Source: Streptomyces xanthophaeus (lineage in GTDB: Bacteria > Actinomycetota > Actinomycetes > Streptomycetales > Streptomycetaceae). Taken from it: DNA of 64,000 nucleotides. The stretch lies in the NCBI RefSeq assembly GCF_000725805.1, contig NZ_JOFT01000008.1, forward strand, positions 1-64,000, given 5' to 3'. This document shows positions 52,522 through 61,462 of the stretch, one piece after another. The notes beneath the pieces are model-generated. The model did not search any database. It worked only from the letters and a program-made list of their open reading frames with translations, and had not been told where the DNA came from. Positions within the stretch are counted from its first letter, which is position 1, and each line of letters begins with the position of its first letter. The position numbers and the translations under genes are program-made.

Positions 52522-52962
52522 TCAGAGTTCCGCCCGCGTGGCGGACTGGGCCGCCCGTACGCCGACCATGGCCGCGTCCTCCAGGAGCGGCGAGGCCGCC
52601 CCGGTGGCGCCGCCGGTCAGTGTCCATCCGCACAGCCCCGCCCAGGCCAGGGCGGCCGAGGCCGCCTTCGCCCGTTCGGTCCGGCGGGCCAGGAAGGTGC
52701 CGAAGAGCAGCGCGTCCCCCGCGTCGACCGCGACCCGGCACAGGACGGCCGTACGCAGGGCCGCTCCCCCGGGCACCGTCGCCATCGCGGCGCCGATGAC
52801 CGCGTCCCGTACGCCCAGGGCCCGGATCAGGAGCGCCGTGGAGCCCGTCTCGGGCAGGCCGCAGGGGCGGGCCAGGAGCCGGGGGCGGCAGGCGACCGCC
52901 ACGCCGTATCCGAGGGTGGCCACGCCCAGGGCCCTTGCCGCTGCGGTCCGCATGCGGATCAC
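52522..52962 (-). CDS. Small membrane protein (DUF4267-like)
   Basis: Protein of 146 residues with three or four hydrophobic segments (ALGVATLGYGVAVACRP, LLIRALGVRDAVIGAAMA, AVLCRVAVDAGDALLFGTFLA, AASAALAWAGLCGWT). RALGVRDAVIG suggests the DUF4267/NAD(P)-H dehydrogenase-like small membrane family. Start GTG 52962 overlaps the previous stop (GTGA), coupling it to the small hydrophilic gene. Confidence 0.7.
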   Translation of the reverse strand: MIRMRTAAARALGVATLGYGVAVACRPRLLARPCGLPETGSTALLIRALGVRDAVIGAAMATVPGGAALRTAVLCRVAVDAGDALLFGTFLARRTERAKAASAALAWAGLCGWTLTGGATGAASPLLEDAAMVGVRAAQSATRAEL

Positions 52963-53210
52963 TCCTTCCGGCCGGCGTCGTCCGGGCGGGCCTGCTCCTC
53001 ACGGCCGATGCCCGGGCTCTGCCGCTTGGCGGCGTGACCGTGGGCGTCCGCACCGCCCCTGGCCTCACCCTTGCCCGGGTCGCCGCCTTCGCCGGAACGC
53101 CGCGAGACGGCCTCGTCCGCCTGCTGCCTGGCCTCTCGGTCGCCGCTCTCACCGACGGCCTCGGACGGTGTGGTGCGCGGGCGGCGCCGGGACTTCTCTT
53201 GGTCGGTCAT
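52959..53210 (-). CDS. Small hydrophilic hypothetical protein
   Basis: Protein of 83 residues, highly charged (Lys, Arg, Glu, Gly) and predicted disordered: EKSRRRPRTTPSEAVGESG. It is not recognised. The GTGA overlap with the next gene and AGGA upstream support translation. Confidence 0.55.
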   Translation of the reverse strand: MTDQEKSRRRPRTTPSEAVGESGDREARQQADEAVSRRSGEGGDPGKGEARGGADAHGHAAKRQSPGIGREEQARPDDAGRKE

Positions 53211-53413
53211 CTTGTCCTCCTCGGTGGCGCTGGTCCTGGGCGCCTACCCCGCGCGGCCGACCTCAGACGGGGCGGGCCGTGAGCCCCGCGGCGGCGGGCA
53301 CCCGTTCGGCCCGGGCCGGGTCAGTACGCACGAGTCCCTCGCGGCCCGGCACTGCCTGCGGGTCTACGGTGGAAACGTCCCGTCGGGCATGTCGGCAGAT
53401 GAGGTGGACAGCT

Positions 53414-54211
53414 GTGTCGACGTCGAGTCATGAGGTGTTCGGTGCGCCGTGCTGGGTGAGCCTGATGGCCCGGGACCTGGACGCCGCACAGCGGTTCTAC
53501 GGTGCCGTGCTCGGCTGGACCTTCCGCCGCACCCGCCTGGGAGAAGGGTTCACGGTCGCCTTCCAGGGCGGGGCGCCCGTCGCGGGCATCGCCGCACCGG
53601 TGGGAGGCATGAACATGCCGGTGTCGTGGACCCCGTACTTCGCCGTCGAGGACGCCGATGTCACCGCGTCACGCATCCGGGAACGCGGCGCCACGATGGC
53701 GGTGGGGCCCCTCGCCTTCGGCACCGGCCGCGCAGGCCTGGCCTCGGACCCCGCGGGTGCCTCCTTCGGATTCTGGCAGGGCGAGGTCATCCCGGACTGG
53801 ACCGTGGGCCGCGAGGGCGCTCCCGCATGGCTGGAGCTGCGCACGCGCGACGCGTTCGCCGCGGCCATCTTCTACGGGGAGGTCCTCGAATGGGCCGGCC
53901 GGCGCCCCGGGTGCTGCACCGTCTCCTACGAGCACGACCACGTGGTCCTGCGCCACGGCCACGACGCCGTCGCCCGAATCAGCGGCGGCGCGGTCGACGA
54001 GGACCCCGACCCGCAGGTCCACCCCCGCTGGCACGTCCACTTCCGGGTTCCGGATCTCGAGGCCGCCGTCGAGGCCGCGACCGGCATGGGCGGCCGGACC
54101 GCCTCCCCCGTCGAGACATCCAGCGTCAGCCGGTCGGTCGTACTGGCCGACCCCGACGGGGCCCTCTTCACCGTGGTCGCACCCCAGAGCGCAGCCGGCG
54201 CCCCGGCCTGA
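53414..54211 (+). CDS. VOC (glyoxalase/bleomycin-resistance) protein with two domains
   Basis: Protein of 265 residues made of two VOC domains. Domain 1 (residues 8-125) has PCWVSLMARDLDAAQRFYGAVLGW. Domain 2 (residues about 130-260) has WLELRTRDAFAAAIFYGEVLEWAG. It probably binds a metal or small molecule; the enzymatic role is unknown. GTG 53414 sits after AGGTGGA. Confidence 0.88.
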   Translation: MSTSSHEVFGAPCWVSLMARDLDAAQRFYGAVLGWTFRRTRLGEGFTVAFQGGAPVAGIAAPVGGMNMPVSWTPYFAVEDADVTASRIRERGATMAVGPLAFGTGRAGLASDPAGASFGFWQGEVIPDWTVGREGAPAWLELRTRDAFAAAIFYGEVLEWAGRRPGCCTVSYEHDHVVLRHGHDAVARISGGAVDEDPDPQVHPRWHVHFRVPDLEAAVEAATGMGGRTASPVETSSVSRSVVLADPDGALFTVVAPQSAAGAPA

Positions 54212-54212
54212 G

Positions 54213-54237
54213 CGCGGGCTCCTCCGCTCAGCCCGCG
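54213..54237. terminator. Hairpin between convergent genes
   Basis: CGCGGGCT pairs with AGCCCGCG around a 9-nt loop between the convergent VOC and carboxylate-amine ligase genes; it covers the stop codon of the latter. Confidence 0.65.
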
Positions 54238-55322
54238 GACAGCGCCCCGAGCAGCAGAGCACCGAGGGCGGGCATGCCTCCCTCGGTCACGGCCCGCCGC
54301 TGCCGGTCGGCCGGGGTGCCTTCCTGGAGGAGCCGGTGGACGAGGGAGCTCACCTCGCGGTAGTCGGCGCTTTCCTCCAGGGCCCCGGTGATGTGGCGCA
54401 GGAGCATGCACAGGACGTCCCCGCTGCTTCGCCTGATGCCCTCGGGGTCGACCAGGGAGCCGTCGAGCCCGTGCCGGGCCGCGTGCCAGGTGGCGGCTTG
54501 CAGCAGCTCCGGCCGGCACAGGGGCTGGGCGGTCCCGGCCTTCTCCTCGGCGATGGCGACCGTGACCAGTGCGCGCACGATACCGGCCAGCATGACGGCG
54601 TCGTCGGCCCGTAGCTGGACGTCCTGGCACCGGACCTCCACGGTGGGGAACCGGTCGGAGAGTCGGGCCTGCCAGTACAGCTGGCCGCGGTCGCTGATGA
54701 CTCCCGACGCGACCAGCGCATCCAAGCGCTGCTCGTAGTCGGCGTACCCGTGGAAGTACGGCGGGGGGCCGCTCACGGGCCAGCGGCCGAACACGATCGT
54801 CCGCCAGCTCGCGAAACCCGTGTCCCTGCCGTCCCACACGGGCGAGTTCGCCGACATCGCCAGCAGCGTCGGAAGCCACACCCGGATGCGGTTCAGGACC
54901 GCCACCCCGGTCTCCGGGTCGGGCACGGCCACATGGACGTGCATGCCGCTGATCAGCTGCTCGTCCACCAGCAGCCGTCCCACGCCCTCCAGCTTGCGGT
55001 AGCGCGGCTTGGGCGTCACGGGAACCGGCTCGGCCGACCTGACCGGCGCGGCCCCGGTGGCGACGAGGCGGCAGCCGCGCTCCTCCGCGGCGGATGCCAG
55101 CACGTGCCGCAGCCGCAGGAGGTGGCCGCCCACCTCCTCCAGTTCCGTGCAGACGGGGGTGGCGACTTCGACCTGGGCCTGGAGCAGCTCGTCCTGGACC
55201 TCCCCCTCCTCGGTGAGGGGCCCGAGACCTGCGATCCTGCGCACGTCCTCCGCCCACGGCACGGGGAGGAAGGTGTCCGGATCCACCAGCAGGTACTCCT
55301 CTTCGACACCCAAAGTGATCAT
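54228..55322 (-). CDS. Carboxylate-amine ligase (YbdK/GCS2 family)
   Basis: ATP-dependent glutamate-cysteine-ligase-like protein of 364 residues. The N-terminus [13 protein letters not shown] is the family hallmark, with [29 protein letters not shown] and [12 protein letters not shown]. Actinomycete members have been linked to gamma-glutamyl ligation. The start at 55322 (MITLGVEEE) is chosen over longer open frames. Substrate uncertain. Confidence 0.92.
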   Translation of the reverse strand: MITLGVEEEYLLVDPDTFLPVPWAEDVRRIAGLGPLTEEGEVQDELLQAQVEVATPVCTELEEVGGHLLRLRHVLASAAEERGCRLVATGAAPVRSAEPVPVTPKPRYRKLEGVGRLLVDEQLISGMHVHVAVPDPETGVAVLNRIRVWLPTLLAMSANSPVWDGRDTGFASWRTIVFGRWPVSGPPPYFHGYADYEQRLDALVASGVISDRGQLYWQARLSDRFPTVEVRCQDVQLRADDAVMLAGIVRALVTVAIAEEKAGTAQPLCRPELLQAATWHAARHGLDGSLVDPEGIRRSSGDVLCMLLRHITGALEESADYREVSSLVHRLLQEGTPADRQRRAVTEGGMPALGALLLGALSAG

Positions 55323-55375
55323 GTGCGACGAATACCCGCTGACGTCTTGATCACCCCATATCGGGGAGCTCGGCC

Positions 55376-56077
55376 TCATGCCTCCACCTGTGCGTCTCCC
55401 GGGACCTGTCCGAAGGGGCTGTCGCCCAGACGGGCCAGGAGTTCGGCCGGGTCGCGGTAGACGGCGGCGGCTCCCGCCTCCTCCAGGTCCGGGCGCGGGA
55501 TCCCTCCGCACAGCAAGCCGATCGCGGCGACGCCCGCTCGGGTGGCCGCCTTCATGTCCCAGACCGTGTCGCCGACGAACACCGCGCGCCCGGGCGGCAC
55601 CTGCGCCAGTTCCAGGGCGTGCCGGACGGGGGCGGGCGAGGGTTTGCCCTCGTCGACGTCGTCGGCGGTCGCGGTGTCGGTGATGGCGTCGTCGGCGTCG
55701 ACGGCCCGGAGCAGGGCGCCCAGTTCGCTGTCCTGGGCGGAGGTGACGAGCAGGACCTGCCAGCCGTCCCGGGCCAGCGCCCGGAGGAGGTCGGCGGCGC
55801 CGTCCAGGGCGGGGAGCCGGTCGAAGTACGTGGCGTACAGGGTGTCGTGGGCGGCGCTGAGTACGTCGTCGTCGGTGCGGTCGCGGTCCTGGCCCAGCAG
55901 GTGGTCGAGGAGGTCTTCGCCCGGCAGGCCGACCGCCCGGTGGATGGCGTGCGTCGGCACCCGGTGTCCGGCCTGCCGCAGCGCTTCCCACCAGCAGACG
56001 ACATGGAGGTGATTGGTGTCCGTCAGGGTGCCGTCGATGTCGAAGAGAGCGGCGCGGTCGTTGGCGGCGCGGTTCAT
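55376..56077 (-). CDS. HAD-superfamily phosphatase
   Basis: Hydrolase of 233 residues. Motif I is [13 protein letters not shown] (nucleophile DID), motif II VTSAQ, motif III Lys in EGKPSPAP, and motif [15 protein letters not shown]. The cap resembles beta-phosphoglucomutase or pyrophosphatase-type members. It lies 53 nt upstream of the YbdK-type gene on the same strand, so probably co-transcribed. Substrate unknown. Confidence 0.9.
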   Translation of the reverse strand: MNRAANDRAALFDIDGTLTDTNHLHVVCWWEALRQAGHRVPTHAIHRAVGLPGEDLLDHLLGQDRDRTDDDVLSAAHDTLYATYFDRLPALDGAADLLRALARDGWQVLLVTSAQDSELGALLRAVDADDAITDTATADDVDEGKPSPAPVRHALELAQVPPGRAVFVGDTVWDMKAATRAGVAAIGLLCGGIPRPDLEEAGAAAVYRDPAELLARLGDSPFGQVPGDAQVEA

Positions 56078-56239
56078 GGCGGTGACGTCCTCCCGGCTTC
56101 CCCGGCGGGTGCGCGCTCCTCGGGCCCCCGTGCCGTGCAGCCTGCCTCCGGCGCCTGCCCGGTGCGTCGCGCTTGAACCCCCGCCGCCGCGCCACTCTCC
56201 GTGACGTGCAACGACCCCGATAGCGGGTAGGCGCAGCGC

Positions 56240-56968
56240 ATGATCCCTTCGATTCCCGTACCGATTCCCCTGCCGATCCCCACGCCGAGCGAAGCGGTGA
56301 CCGGGTGGAACGACGCCCTCGGGGTGTTCGCGCCGCCCGGCGTGTACCGCCCGCAGGCCGACACCCGGCTGCTCGCCGACGCCCTCGCCCACGAACCCCT
56401 CGGGCCGGATGCGGAGGTCATGGAGATCGGCACGGGTACGGGGGCCCTCGCGCTCCACGCCTCGTCCCGGGGCGCGCGGGTCACCGCGGTCGACGTCTCC
56501 TGGCCCGCGGTGCTGGCGGCCCGCCTGAACGCACGGCGCCACGGCCTGCCCCTGCGCGTGCTGCACGGCGACTTCGCGACCCGGGCCGAGGGGCGCCGCT
56601 TCGACCTGGTCCTCGCCAATCCGCCCTACGTGCCCTCGCCCCGCGAACAGCTGCCCGCGCGCGGGTCCGCGCGGGCCTGGGACGCCGGCCCCGACGGGCG
56701 CCACGTCGTCGACCGGATCTGCGCGGCCGCCCCGGCCCTGCTGCGCCCGGGCGGTGTCCTGCTGATGGTGCACTCGGCGATGTGCGGGCCCGGGGCCACG
56801 CTGGACCGCCTGGAGCGGGAAGGGCTGAGCGCCCGGATCACGGCGCGGGCATCCGTGCCGTGGGGGCCGGTGCTGCGCTCCCGCCGGGCCTGGCTGCAGG
56901 ACCGGGGTCTGGCGGGGGCCGGCGACGAGCGGGAGGAACTGGTGGTCGTCCGTGCCCACTGCCGCTGA
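56240..56968 (+). CDS. HemK2/PrmC-like SAM methyltransferase
   Basis: Class I methyltransferase of 242 residues. The SAM motif is [16 protein letters not shown], the acidic loop VTAVDVSW, and the NPPY motif is [14 protein letters not shown] marks methylation of N in Gln, Asn or nucleobases. Its stop lies inside the CDGSH gene (17-nt overlap). It starts a four-gene overlapping operon. Confidence 0.9.
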   Translation: MIPSIPVPIPLPIPTPSEAVTGWNDALGVFAPPGVYRPQADTRLLADALAHEPLGPDAEVMEIGTGTGALALHASSRGARVTAVDVSWPAVLAARLNARRHGLPLRVLHGDFATRAEGRRFDLVLANPPYVPSPREQLPARGSARAWDAGPDGRHVVDRICAAAPALLRPGGVLLMVHSAMCGPGATLDRLEREGLSARITARASVPWGPVLRSRRAWLQDRGLAGAGDEREELVVVRAHCR

Positions 56969-57266
56969 CCGCACTCCCGAGCCCGGCTCCCCCGGACCCG
57001 GCTCCCCCGGACCCGGCTCCCCCGAGCCCGGCTCCCCCGACTCCTCGTGCCCCCGCGCCCGCAGGGTGTCCGTCGAACGGTCCGGGCCGGTCCTGGTCGA
57101 GGGTCCGGTCGAGATCCTCCTGGAGGACGGCACTCTCGCCCGTTCGGACCGCTTCGTCGTCGCCGTCTGCACCTGCCGCCGCAGCCGCACCTACCCCTGG
57201 TGCGACACCAGCCACCGCCCCCGCGAACGCGCGACGCCCCCGCCCCAGGAGAGGAGCCCCCGATGA
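56952..57266 (+). CDS. CDGSH iron-sulfur domain protein
   Basis: Protein of 104 residues. CTCRRSRTYPWCDTSH (residues about 73-88) is a CDGSH-type site with three Cys and one His for a [2Fe-2S] cluster. The N-terminal 35 residues contain four PGSP repeats and look disordered. It is likely an electron carrier for the next enzyme. GTG 56952; the next gene overlaps by ATGA. Confidence 0.9.
   Translation: MPTAADRTPEPGSPGPGSPGPGSPEPGSPDSSCPRARRVSVERSGPVLVEGPVEILLEDGTLARSDRFVVAVCTCRRSRTYPWCDTSHRPRERATPPPQERSPR
56979..57038. repeat. 15-bp in-frame repeats
   Basis: Four 15-bp units of GAGCCCGGCTCCCCC/GGACCCGGCTCCCCC type encode (E/G)PGSP repeats in the CDGSH protein tail. Confidence 0.88.
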
Positions 57267-58291
57267 CCCCGCACACCGCCGCCCCCGAGGGCACGACAGC
57301 CGGACCCGCCCTGGTGGAGGGCCGCGGCGCACTGTCCTCGGCCGTGGTCGAGGCCCTGCGCAGCGGCAGGTCACCGGCCTGGGCCACCGCCGGGGTCCTG
57401 CGCGCCGACCCGTGGGGCGAGGACCTGCAATTCGCCCTCTACCTCCTGTACGAACTGCACTACCGCGGCTTCGCCGACGTCGCCGACGAGCTCGAATGGG
57501 ACGCCGACCTGCTCCGCCTGCGCCAGGCCCTGGAGACCCGGTTCCTGCACGCGCTGCGCACCGACCTCGCCGACGCGCCCCGCACCGTGGCGGAGGCGTT
57601 CGCCCCGCTGCTCGTGGAGCCCGTCGACCTGAGCGGCAGCCTCAGCCACTACCTGGAGACCGAGGGCGAGCTGTGGCAGCTGCGCGAGTACGCGATGCTG
57701 CGCTCCCTCTACCACCTCAAGGAGGCCGACCCGCACGTCTGGGTGATCCCCCGCCTGGCCGGCCGGGCCAAGGCCGCGATGGTCGCCATCGAGTACGACG
57801 AGTTCGGCGGCGGCCACGCCGAGCGGATCCACGCCCGGCTCTACGCCGACCTGATGGGCGATCTCGGACTGGACCCCGCCTACGGCCGCTACCTCGACCG
57901 GGCCCCGGCACCCCTGCTGGCCACCGTCAACCTGATGTCCCTCCTCGGCCTGCACCGGGCCCGGCGCGGCGCGCTCGTGGGGCACTTCGCCTGCGTCGAG
58001 GTCACCTCCTCCCCCGGGTCCCGCCGCCTGGCCGCGGCGATGCGGCGCTGCGGGGCCGGGCCGGCCGCCGAGCACTTCTACGCGGAGCACGTGGAGGCCG
58101 ACGCCGTCCACGAACAGGTCGTGCGGCACGAGGTCATCGGCGGCCTGCTGGCCGACGAGCCCGGGCTGGAGCCGGACATCGCCTTCGGCTGCGCGGCGAC
58201 CGTCCTGCTGGAGGACCGCCTCGCCGCGCACGTCCGTACGGCCTGGGAACAGGGCCGGTCGGCGCTGCGCACCCCGCAGGAGCCGCGATGA
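57263..58291 (+). CDS. Heme-oxygenase-like diiron oxidase (iron-containing redox enzyme family)
   Basis: Alpha-helical protein of 342 residues. ELHYRGF, EYDEFGGGHAERIH and EHVEADAVHEQV hold Glu, Asp and His typical of the diiron ligands in this family. Members oxidise diverse small molecules using O2. The CDGSH gene (ATGA overlap) may be its electron source, and a GST-like reductase follows. Substrate unknown. Confidence 0.85.
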   Translation: MTPHTAAPEGTTAGPALVEGRGALSSAVVEALRSGRSPAWATAGVLRADPWGEDLQFALYLLYELHYRGFADVADELEWDADLLRLRQALETRFLHALRTDLADAPRTVAEAFAPLLVEPVDLSGSLSHYLETEGELWQLREYAMLRSLYHLKEADPHVWVIPRLAGRAKAAMVAIEYDEFGGGHAERIHARLYADLMGDLGLDPAYGRYLDRAPAPLLATVNLMSLLGLHRARRGALVGHFACVEVTSSPGSRRLAAAMRRCGAGPAAEHFYAEHVEADAVHEQVVRHEVIGGLLADEPGLEPDIAFGCAATVLLEDRLAAHVRTAWEQGRSALRTPQEPR

Positions 58292-59298
58292 GCTACGTGA
58301 ACCGAGGCAGCGCGTACACGCGGGACAGCCGGTACATCGGCACCCGGATCACCGCCGACGGGCGGGACGGCTTCCCCGTGGAGCCGGGCCGGTACCGGCT
58401 GGTGGTCAGCCGGGCGTGTCCGTGGGCGAGCCGGGCGGTGATCGTGCGGCGGCTCCTCGGGCTGGAGGACGCACTGCCGATGGCCGTGGCGGGCCCGACC
58501 CACGACGAGCGCAGCTGGAGCTTCGACCTGGACCCGGGCGGCCGGGACCCGGTGCTGGGCATCGAGAGGCTCCGGGAGGCGTACCTCGCCCGCGACCCCG
58601 GCTACGACCGGGGCATCACGGTGCCGGCCGTGGTGGACGTGCCGACCGGCGAGGTGGTGACCAACGACTTCCCGCAGATCACCATCGACATGTCGCTGGA
58701 ATGGGCGGCGTACCACCGCGAGGGAGCCCCCGCGCTCTATCCGCAGGCCCTGCGGCCGGAGATCGACGCCGTGAACGAGGCGGTCTACCAGGACGTGAAC
58801 AACGGCGTCTACCGGGCGGGCTTCGCCGGGTCCCAGGAGGCGTACGTCTCGGCGTACGAGCGGCTGTTCGCCCGTCTCGACCAGCTCACCGAGCGGCTCG
58901 GGTCCTCCCGCTACCTGGTCGGGGACACCGTCACCGAGGCCGACGTGCGGCTGTTCACGACCCTTGTGCGCTTCGACTCCGTGTACCACGGCCACTTCAA
59001 GTGCAACCGGCAGAAGCTGGCCGAGATGCCGGTCCTGTGGGCGTACGCACGGGACCTGTTCCAGACGCCCGGATTCGGTGACACGGTGGACTTCGACCAC
59101 ATCAAACGGCACTACTACCTGGTCCACGAGGACATCAATCCGGCCGGCATCGTGCCCGTCGGCCCGGACCTGTCCGGCTGGCTCGCACCGCACGACCGGG
59201 CGTCACTGGGCGGGCGCCCCTTCGGCGACGGCACCCCGCCCGGACCGGTCCGGCCCGAGGAGGCTCTCCCGGCCGGCCACGCTCCGCCGCAGCGGTGA
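58288..59298 (+). CDS. Glutathione-S-transferase-like (hydroquinone reductase type)
   Basis: Protein of 336 residues of the ECM4/glutathionyl-hydroquinone reductase type. The catalytic Cys is in SRACPWASRAVIVRRLLGL (CPWA). VPAVVDVPTGEVVTNDF and the C-terminal helical domain follow, with LVGDTVTEADVRLFTTLVRFD. In actinomycetes the thiol is likely mycothiol. It overlaps the diiron gene by ATGA. Confidence 0.92.
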   Translation: MSYVNRGSAYTRDSRYIGTRITADGRDGFPVEPGRYRLVVSRACPWASRAVIVRRLLGLEDALPMAVAGPTHDERSWSFDLDPGGRDPVLGIERLREAYLARDPGYDRGITVPAVVDVPTGEVVTNDFPQITIDMSLEWAAYHREGAPALYPQALRPEIDAVNEAVYQDVNNGVYRAGFAGSQEAYVSAYERLFARLDQLTERLGSSRYLVGDTVTEADVRLFTTLVRFDSVYHGHFKCNRQKLAEMPVLWAYARDLFQTPGFGDTVDFDHIKRHYYLVHEDINPAGIVPVGPDLSGWLAPHDRASLGGRPFGDGTPPGPVRPEEALPAGHAPPQR

Positions 59299-59390
59299 CC
59301 ACACGGCCCGGCGGCGTGGGGCGGCGCGCGCGGACGGACCGTCACGGACCCCGTACGCGACCGGGCCGGTGACCCCCGTAGGCTGGGCGG

Positions 59391-60194
59391 GTGACTCTGC
59401 GCAGCCTCCACGACCGTTCCGCCCTGGCCGACCGCTTCCGGCGCGATCCGGCGATGCACCTGATGGAACTCGGCGACCTCGACGACCTGCTGTGGCCCCA
59501 CACCAGCTGGTACACGGTGTCGCAGGACGGCCCGGTGGCGCTGTTGTACGCGGTCGGTGACATCCCGACCCTGCTCGCCTTCTCGCGCCCCGGCGAGGCC
59601 GGCGCCCTGGAGGAGCTGACCGAAGCGCTGCTGCCCGTGCTCCCCCGGCGCTTCTTCGGGCACCTCACCGGAGCGGCCGGCAAGGTGCTGGAGTCGGCGT
59701 ACGCGGTGCAGCCGCACGGCACCCTGCTGCGGATGGTGCTGGCGGAGCCCGACCGTGCGGCGCAGCACCCGCAGGGCCGGTGGCGGCCCGCCGTGCTCGA
59801 CCGGACCGACCTGCCGGAGCTGCTGGCCCTGTTCGAGCAGGCGTACCCGGGCAACTGGTTCGACCGGCGGATGCTGGACACCGGCCAGTACGTGGGCGCC
59901 CGGCACGACGGGCGGCTGGTCGCCGTCGCGGGCGTGCACGTCTACTCGGCCGACTACCGGGTCGCCGCGATCGGGAACGTCACCACGCACCCGGACGTAC
60001 GGGGGCAGGGCGCGGCCGGTGCCTGCGTGGCCGAGCTGTGCCGGCGGCTCGGGCGGACCGTGGACCACATCGGGCTGAACGTCCGGGCGGACAACGCCAC
60101 GGCCGTCGGGCTCTACCGCAGGCTCGGCTTCCGCGAGGTGTCGGAGTTCACCGAGGCCACCTTCACCGCCCTGCCGCAGCCGTCGACGGGCTGA
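59391..60194 (+). CDS. GNAT acetyltransferase
   Basis: Acetyltransferase of 267 residues. The C-terminal GNAT part has IGNVTTHPDVRGQGAAGACVAELCRRL (acetyl-CoA loop VRGQGAAG) and NVRADNATAVGLYRRLGF. The N-terminal half is a second degenerate GNAT lobe. GTG 59391. Substrate unknown. Confidence 0.88.
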   Translation: MTLRSLHDRSALADRFRRDPAMHLMELGDLDDLLWPHTSWYTVSQDGPVALLYAVGDIPTLLAFSRPGEAGALEELTEALLPVLPRRFFGHLTGAAGKVLESAYAVQPHGTLLRMVLAEPDRAAQHPQGRWRPAVLDRTDLPELLALFEQAYPGNWFDRRMLDTGQYVGARHDGRLVAVAGVHVYSADYRVAAIGNVTTHPDVRGQGAAGACVAELCRRLGRTVDHIGLNVRADNATAVGLYRRLGFREVSEFTEATFTALPQPSTG

Positions 60195-60244
60195 GTGGGG
60201 CTCAACCCGTAGGCGTACCGGACCATTTGGCGAAGGAGACCCCC

Positions 60245-60742
60245 GTGGTGCAGGACACCGGTGACCGTCCGCCGGCACTGACCCCGGCGTTCGATGCGAT
60301 GACGGTGCTGGTGGCGGCCGTCATCGTGCACGACACGGCCAACCACCGCATCGTCCTGCTCCAGCGGGGGCCGGACGCCAAGTTCGGTCAGGGCCTGTGG
60401 GACCTGCCGGTCGGCAAGAGCGAACCGGGCGAGCCGATCACCCGGACCGCGGTGCGCGAGCTCCACGAGGAGACGGGCCTCGTCGTGGAACCCGCGTCGC
60501 TCGAGGTCGTCCACGTCGTCCACGGCGCCTGGGGCGTCGAGGCTCCCAACGGCTTCCTCACCGTCGTCTTCGCCACCCGCGAGTGGAGCGGCGAGGTCAG
60601 CAACCGCGAACCCGGCAAGCACGCTCAGGTCCGGTGGGTCGACCTCGACGACCTGCCGGGCGGATTCGTCCCCTCGACGGGCAGCGCCCTGCAGGGCTTC
60701 CTCAGCGGCGGTTCCCGGGTCTCGCTGCGGGGCTGGCGCTAG
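60245..60742 (+). CDS. Nudix hydrolase
   Basis: Protein of 165 residues. The Nudix box GKSEPGEPITRTAVRELHEETGL has the needed Glu pair (REL-EE) and glycine. It hydrolyses nucleoside diphosphates linked to X. GTG 60245 or 60248; GGAGACC lies upstream. It follows the GNAT gene by 50 nt. Confidence 0.93.
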   Translation: MVQDTGDRPPALTPAFDAMTVLVAAVIVHDTANHRIVLLQRGPDAKFGQGLWDLPVGKSEPGEPITRTAVRELHEETGLVVEPASLEVVHVVHGAWGVEAPNGFLTVVFATREWSGEVSNREPGKHAQVRWVDLDDLPGGFVPSTGSALQGFLSGGSRVSLRGWR

Positions 60743-60757
60743 AGCGGTCCTGACCGG

Positions 60758-61180
60758 TCAGAACGCGAAGACGGCGTTGCCGTTCAGGGTCGCGGACATG
60801 GTGCAGGCGTTGGAGAACGTGTGCTTCCAGGCGACGCGGCTGCCCTGCCACACGCCCTCCGCCATGACGGTGACGGGGTCGTAGTGCATCGGGCACGCCC
60901 GGTTCGTGTCCGGGGCGGCCAGCAGGCCGTCGAACGCGCCGTCGGTGGCGTTCAGGGCCGCACAGGCGGCGGCGGGGTCGGGGTGGGTGCCCTGGGCGCT
61001 CGGCGCGCAGCTGAGGGTGGTGGCCCGTACGACGGTGTCGTCGCCCTGGGTCACGGTGAAGACCATGGCGGACGGGGCGTACAGGCTCGTGGGCTTGGCC
61101 TCTGCCATGCCGGTGGCGCCGGCGAGGCACAGGAGGGCGGCGGCGGAGACGGTGGTGAAGCGGCGCACGACAAGACTCAC
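60758..61180 (-). CDS. Subtilisin inhibitor-like (SSI) secreted protease inhibitor
   Basis: Precursor of 140 residues. A signal peptide (VSLVVRRFTTVSAAALLCLAGATGMAEA) leads into SSI-family sequence: SLYAPSAMVFTV, GTHPDPAAACAAL, then the reactive site ACPMHYDPVTV with P1 Met and P1' His, and a C-terminal FSNACTM...NAVFAF. Four Cys give the two family disulfides. GTG 61180 fits the signal peptide better than GTG 61207. Confidence 0.92.
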   Translation of the reverse strand: MSLVVRRFTTVSAAALLCLAGATGMAEAKPTSLYAPSAMVFTVTQGDDTVVRATTLSCAPSAQGTHPDPAAACAALNATDGAFDGLLAAPDTNRACPMHYDPVTVMAEGVWQGSRVAWKHTFSNACTMSATLNGNAVFAF

Positions 61181-61462
61181 TTTCGATTTCAAGGTTGAAC
61201 GCGACACTTACTTGCGATATCGCGTTCCGATGAAGCAGAGCCTGTCGGATACGAAGGGTCACCGCACATCGACGGTCGGTTTACGGACAGAGCGTTCGAA
61301 TATCGGCGACCGAATGGTCGTTCGGGCAGCTCAAAGGAGGTGCGGCCGGCTCCCGCCGCGGAGCGGGACCCGGACGCCGACACCTGTGACCTGCACTTCT
61401 CTCCGCTGTCCGCCGCCCTCGATTCATGCAACGGCCATCCAGCTTGACCGGATCGGACCGGG

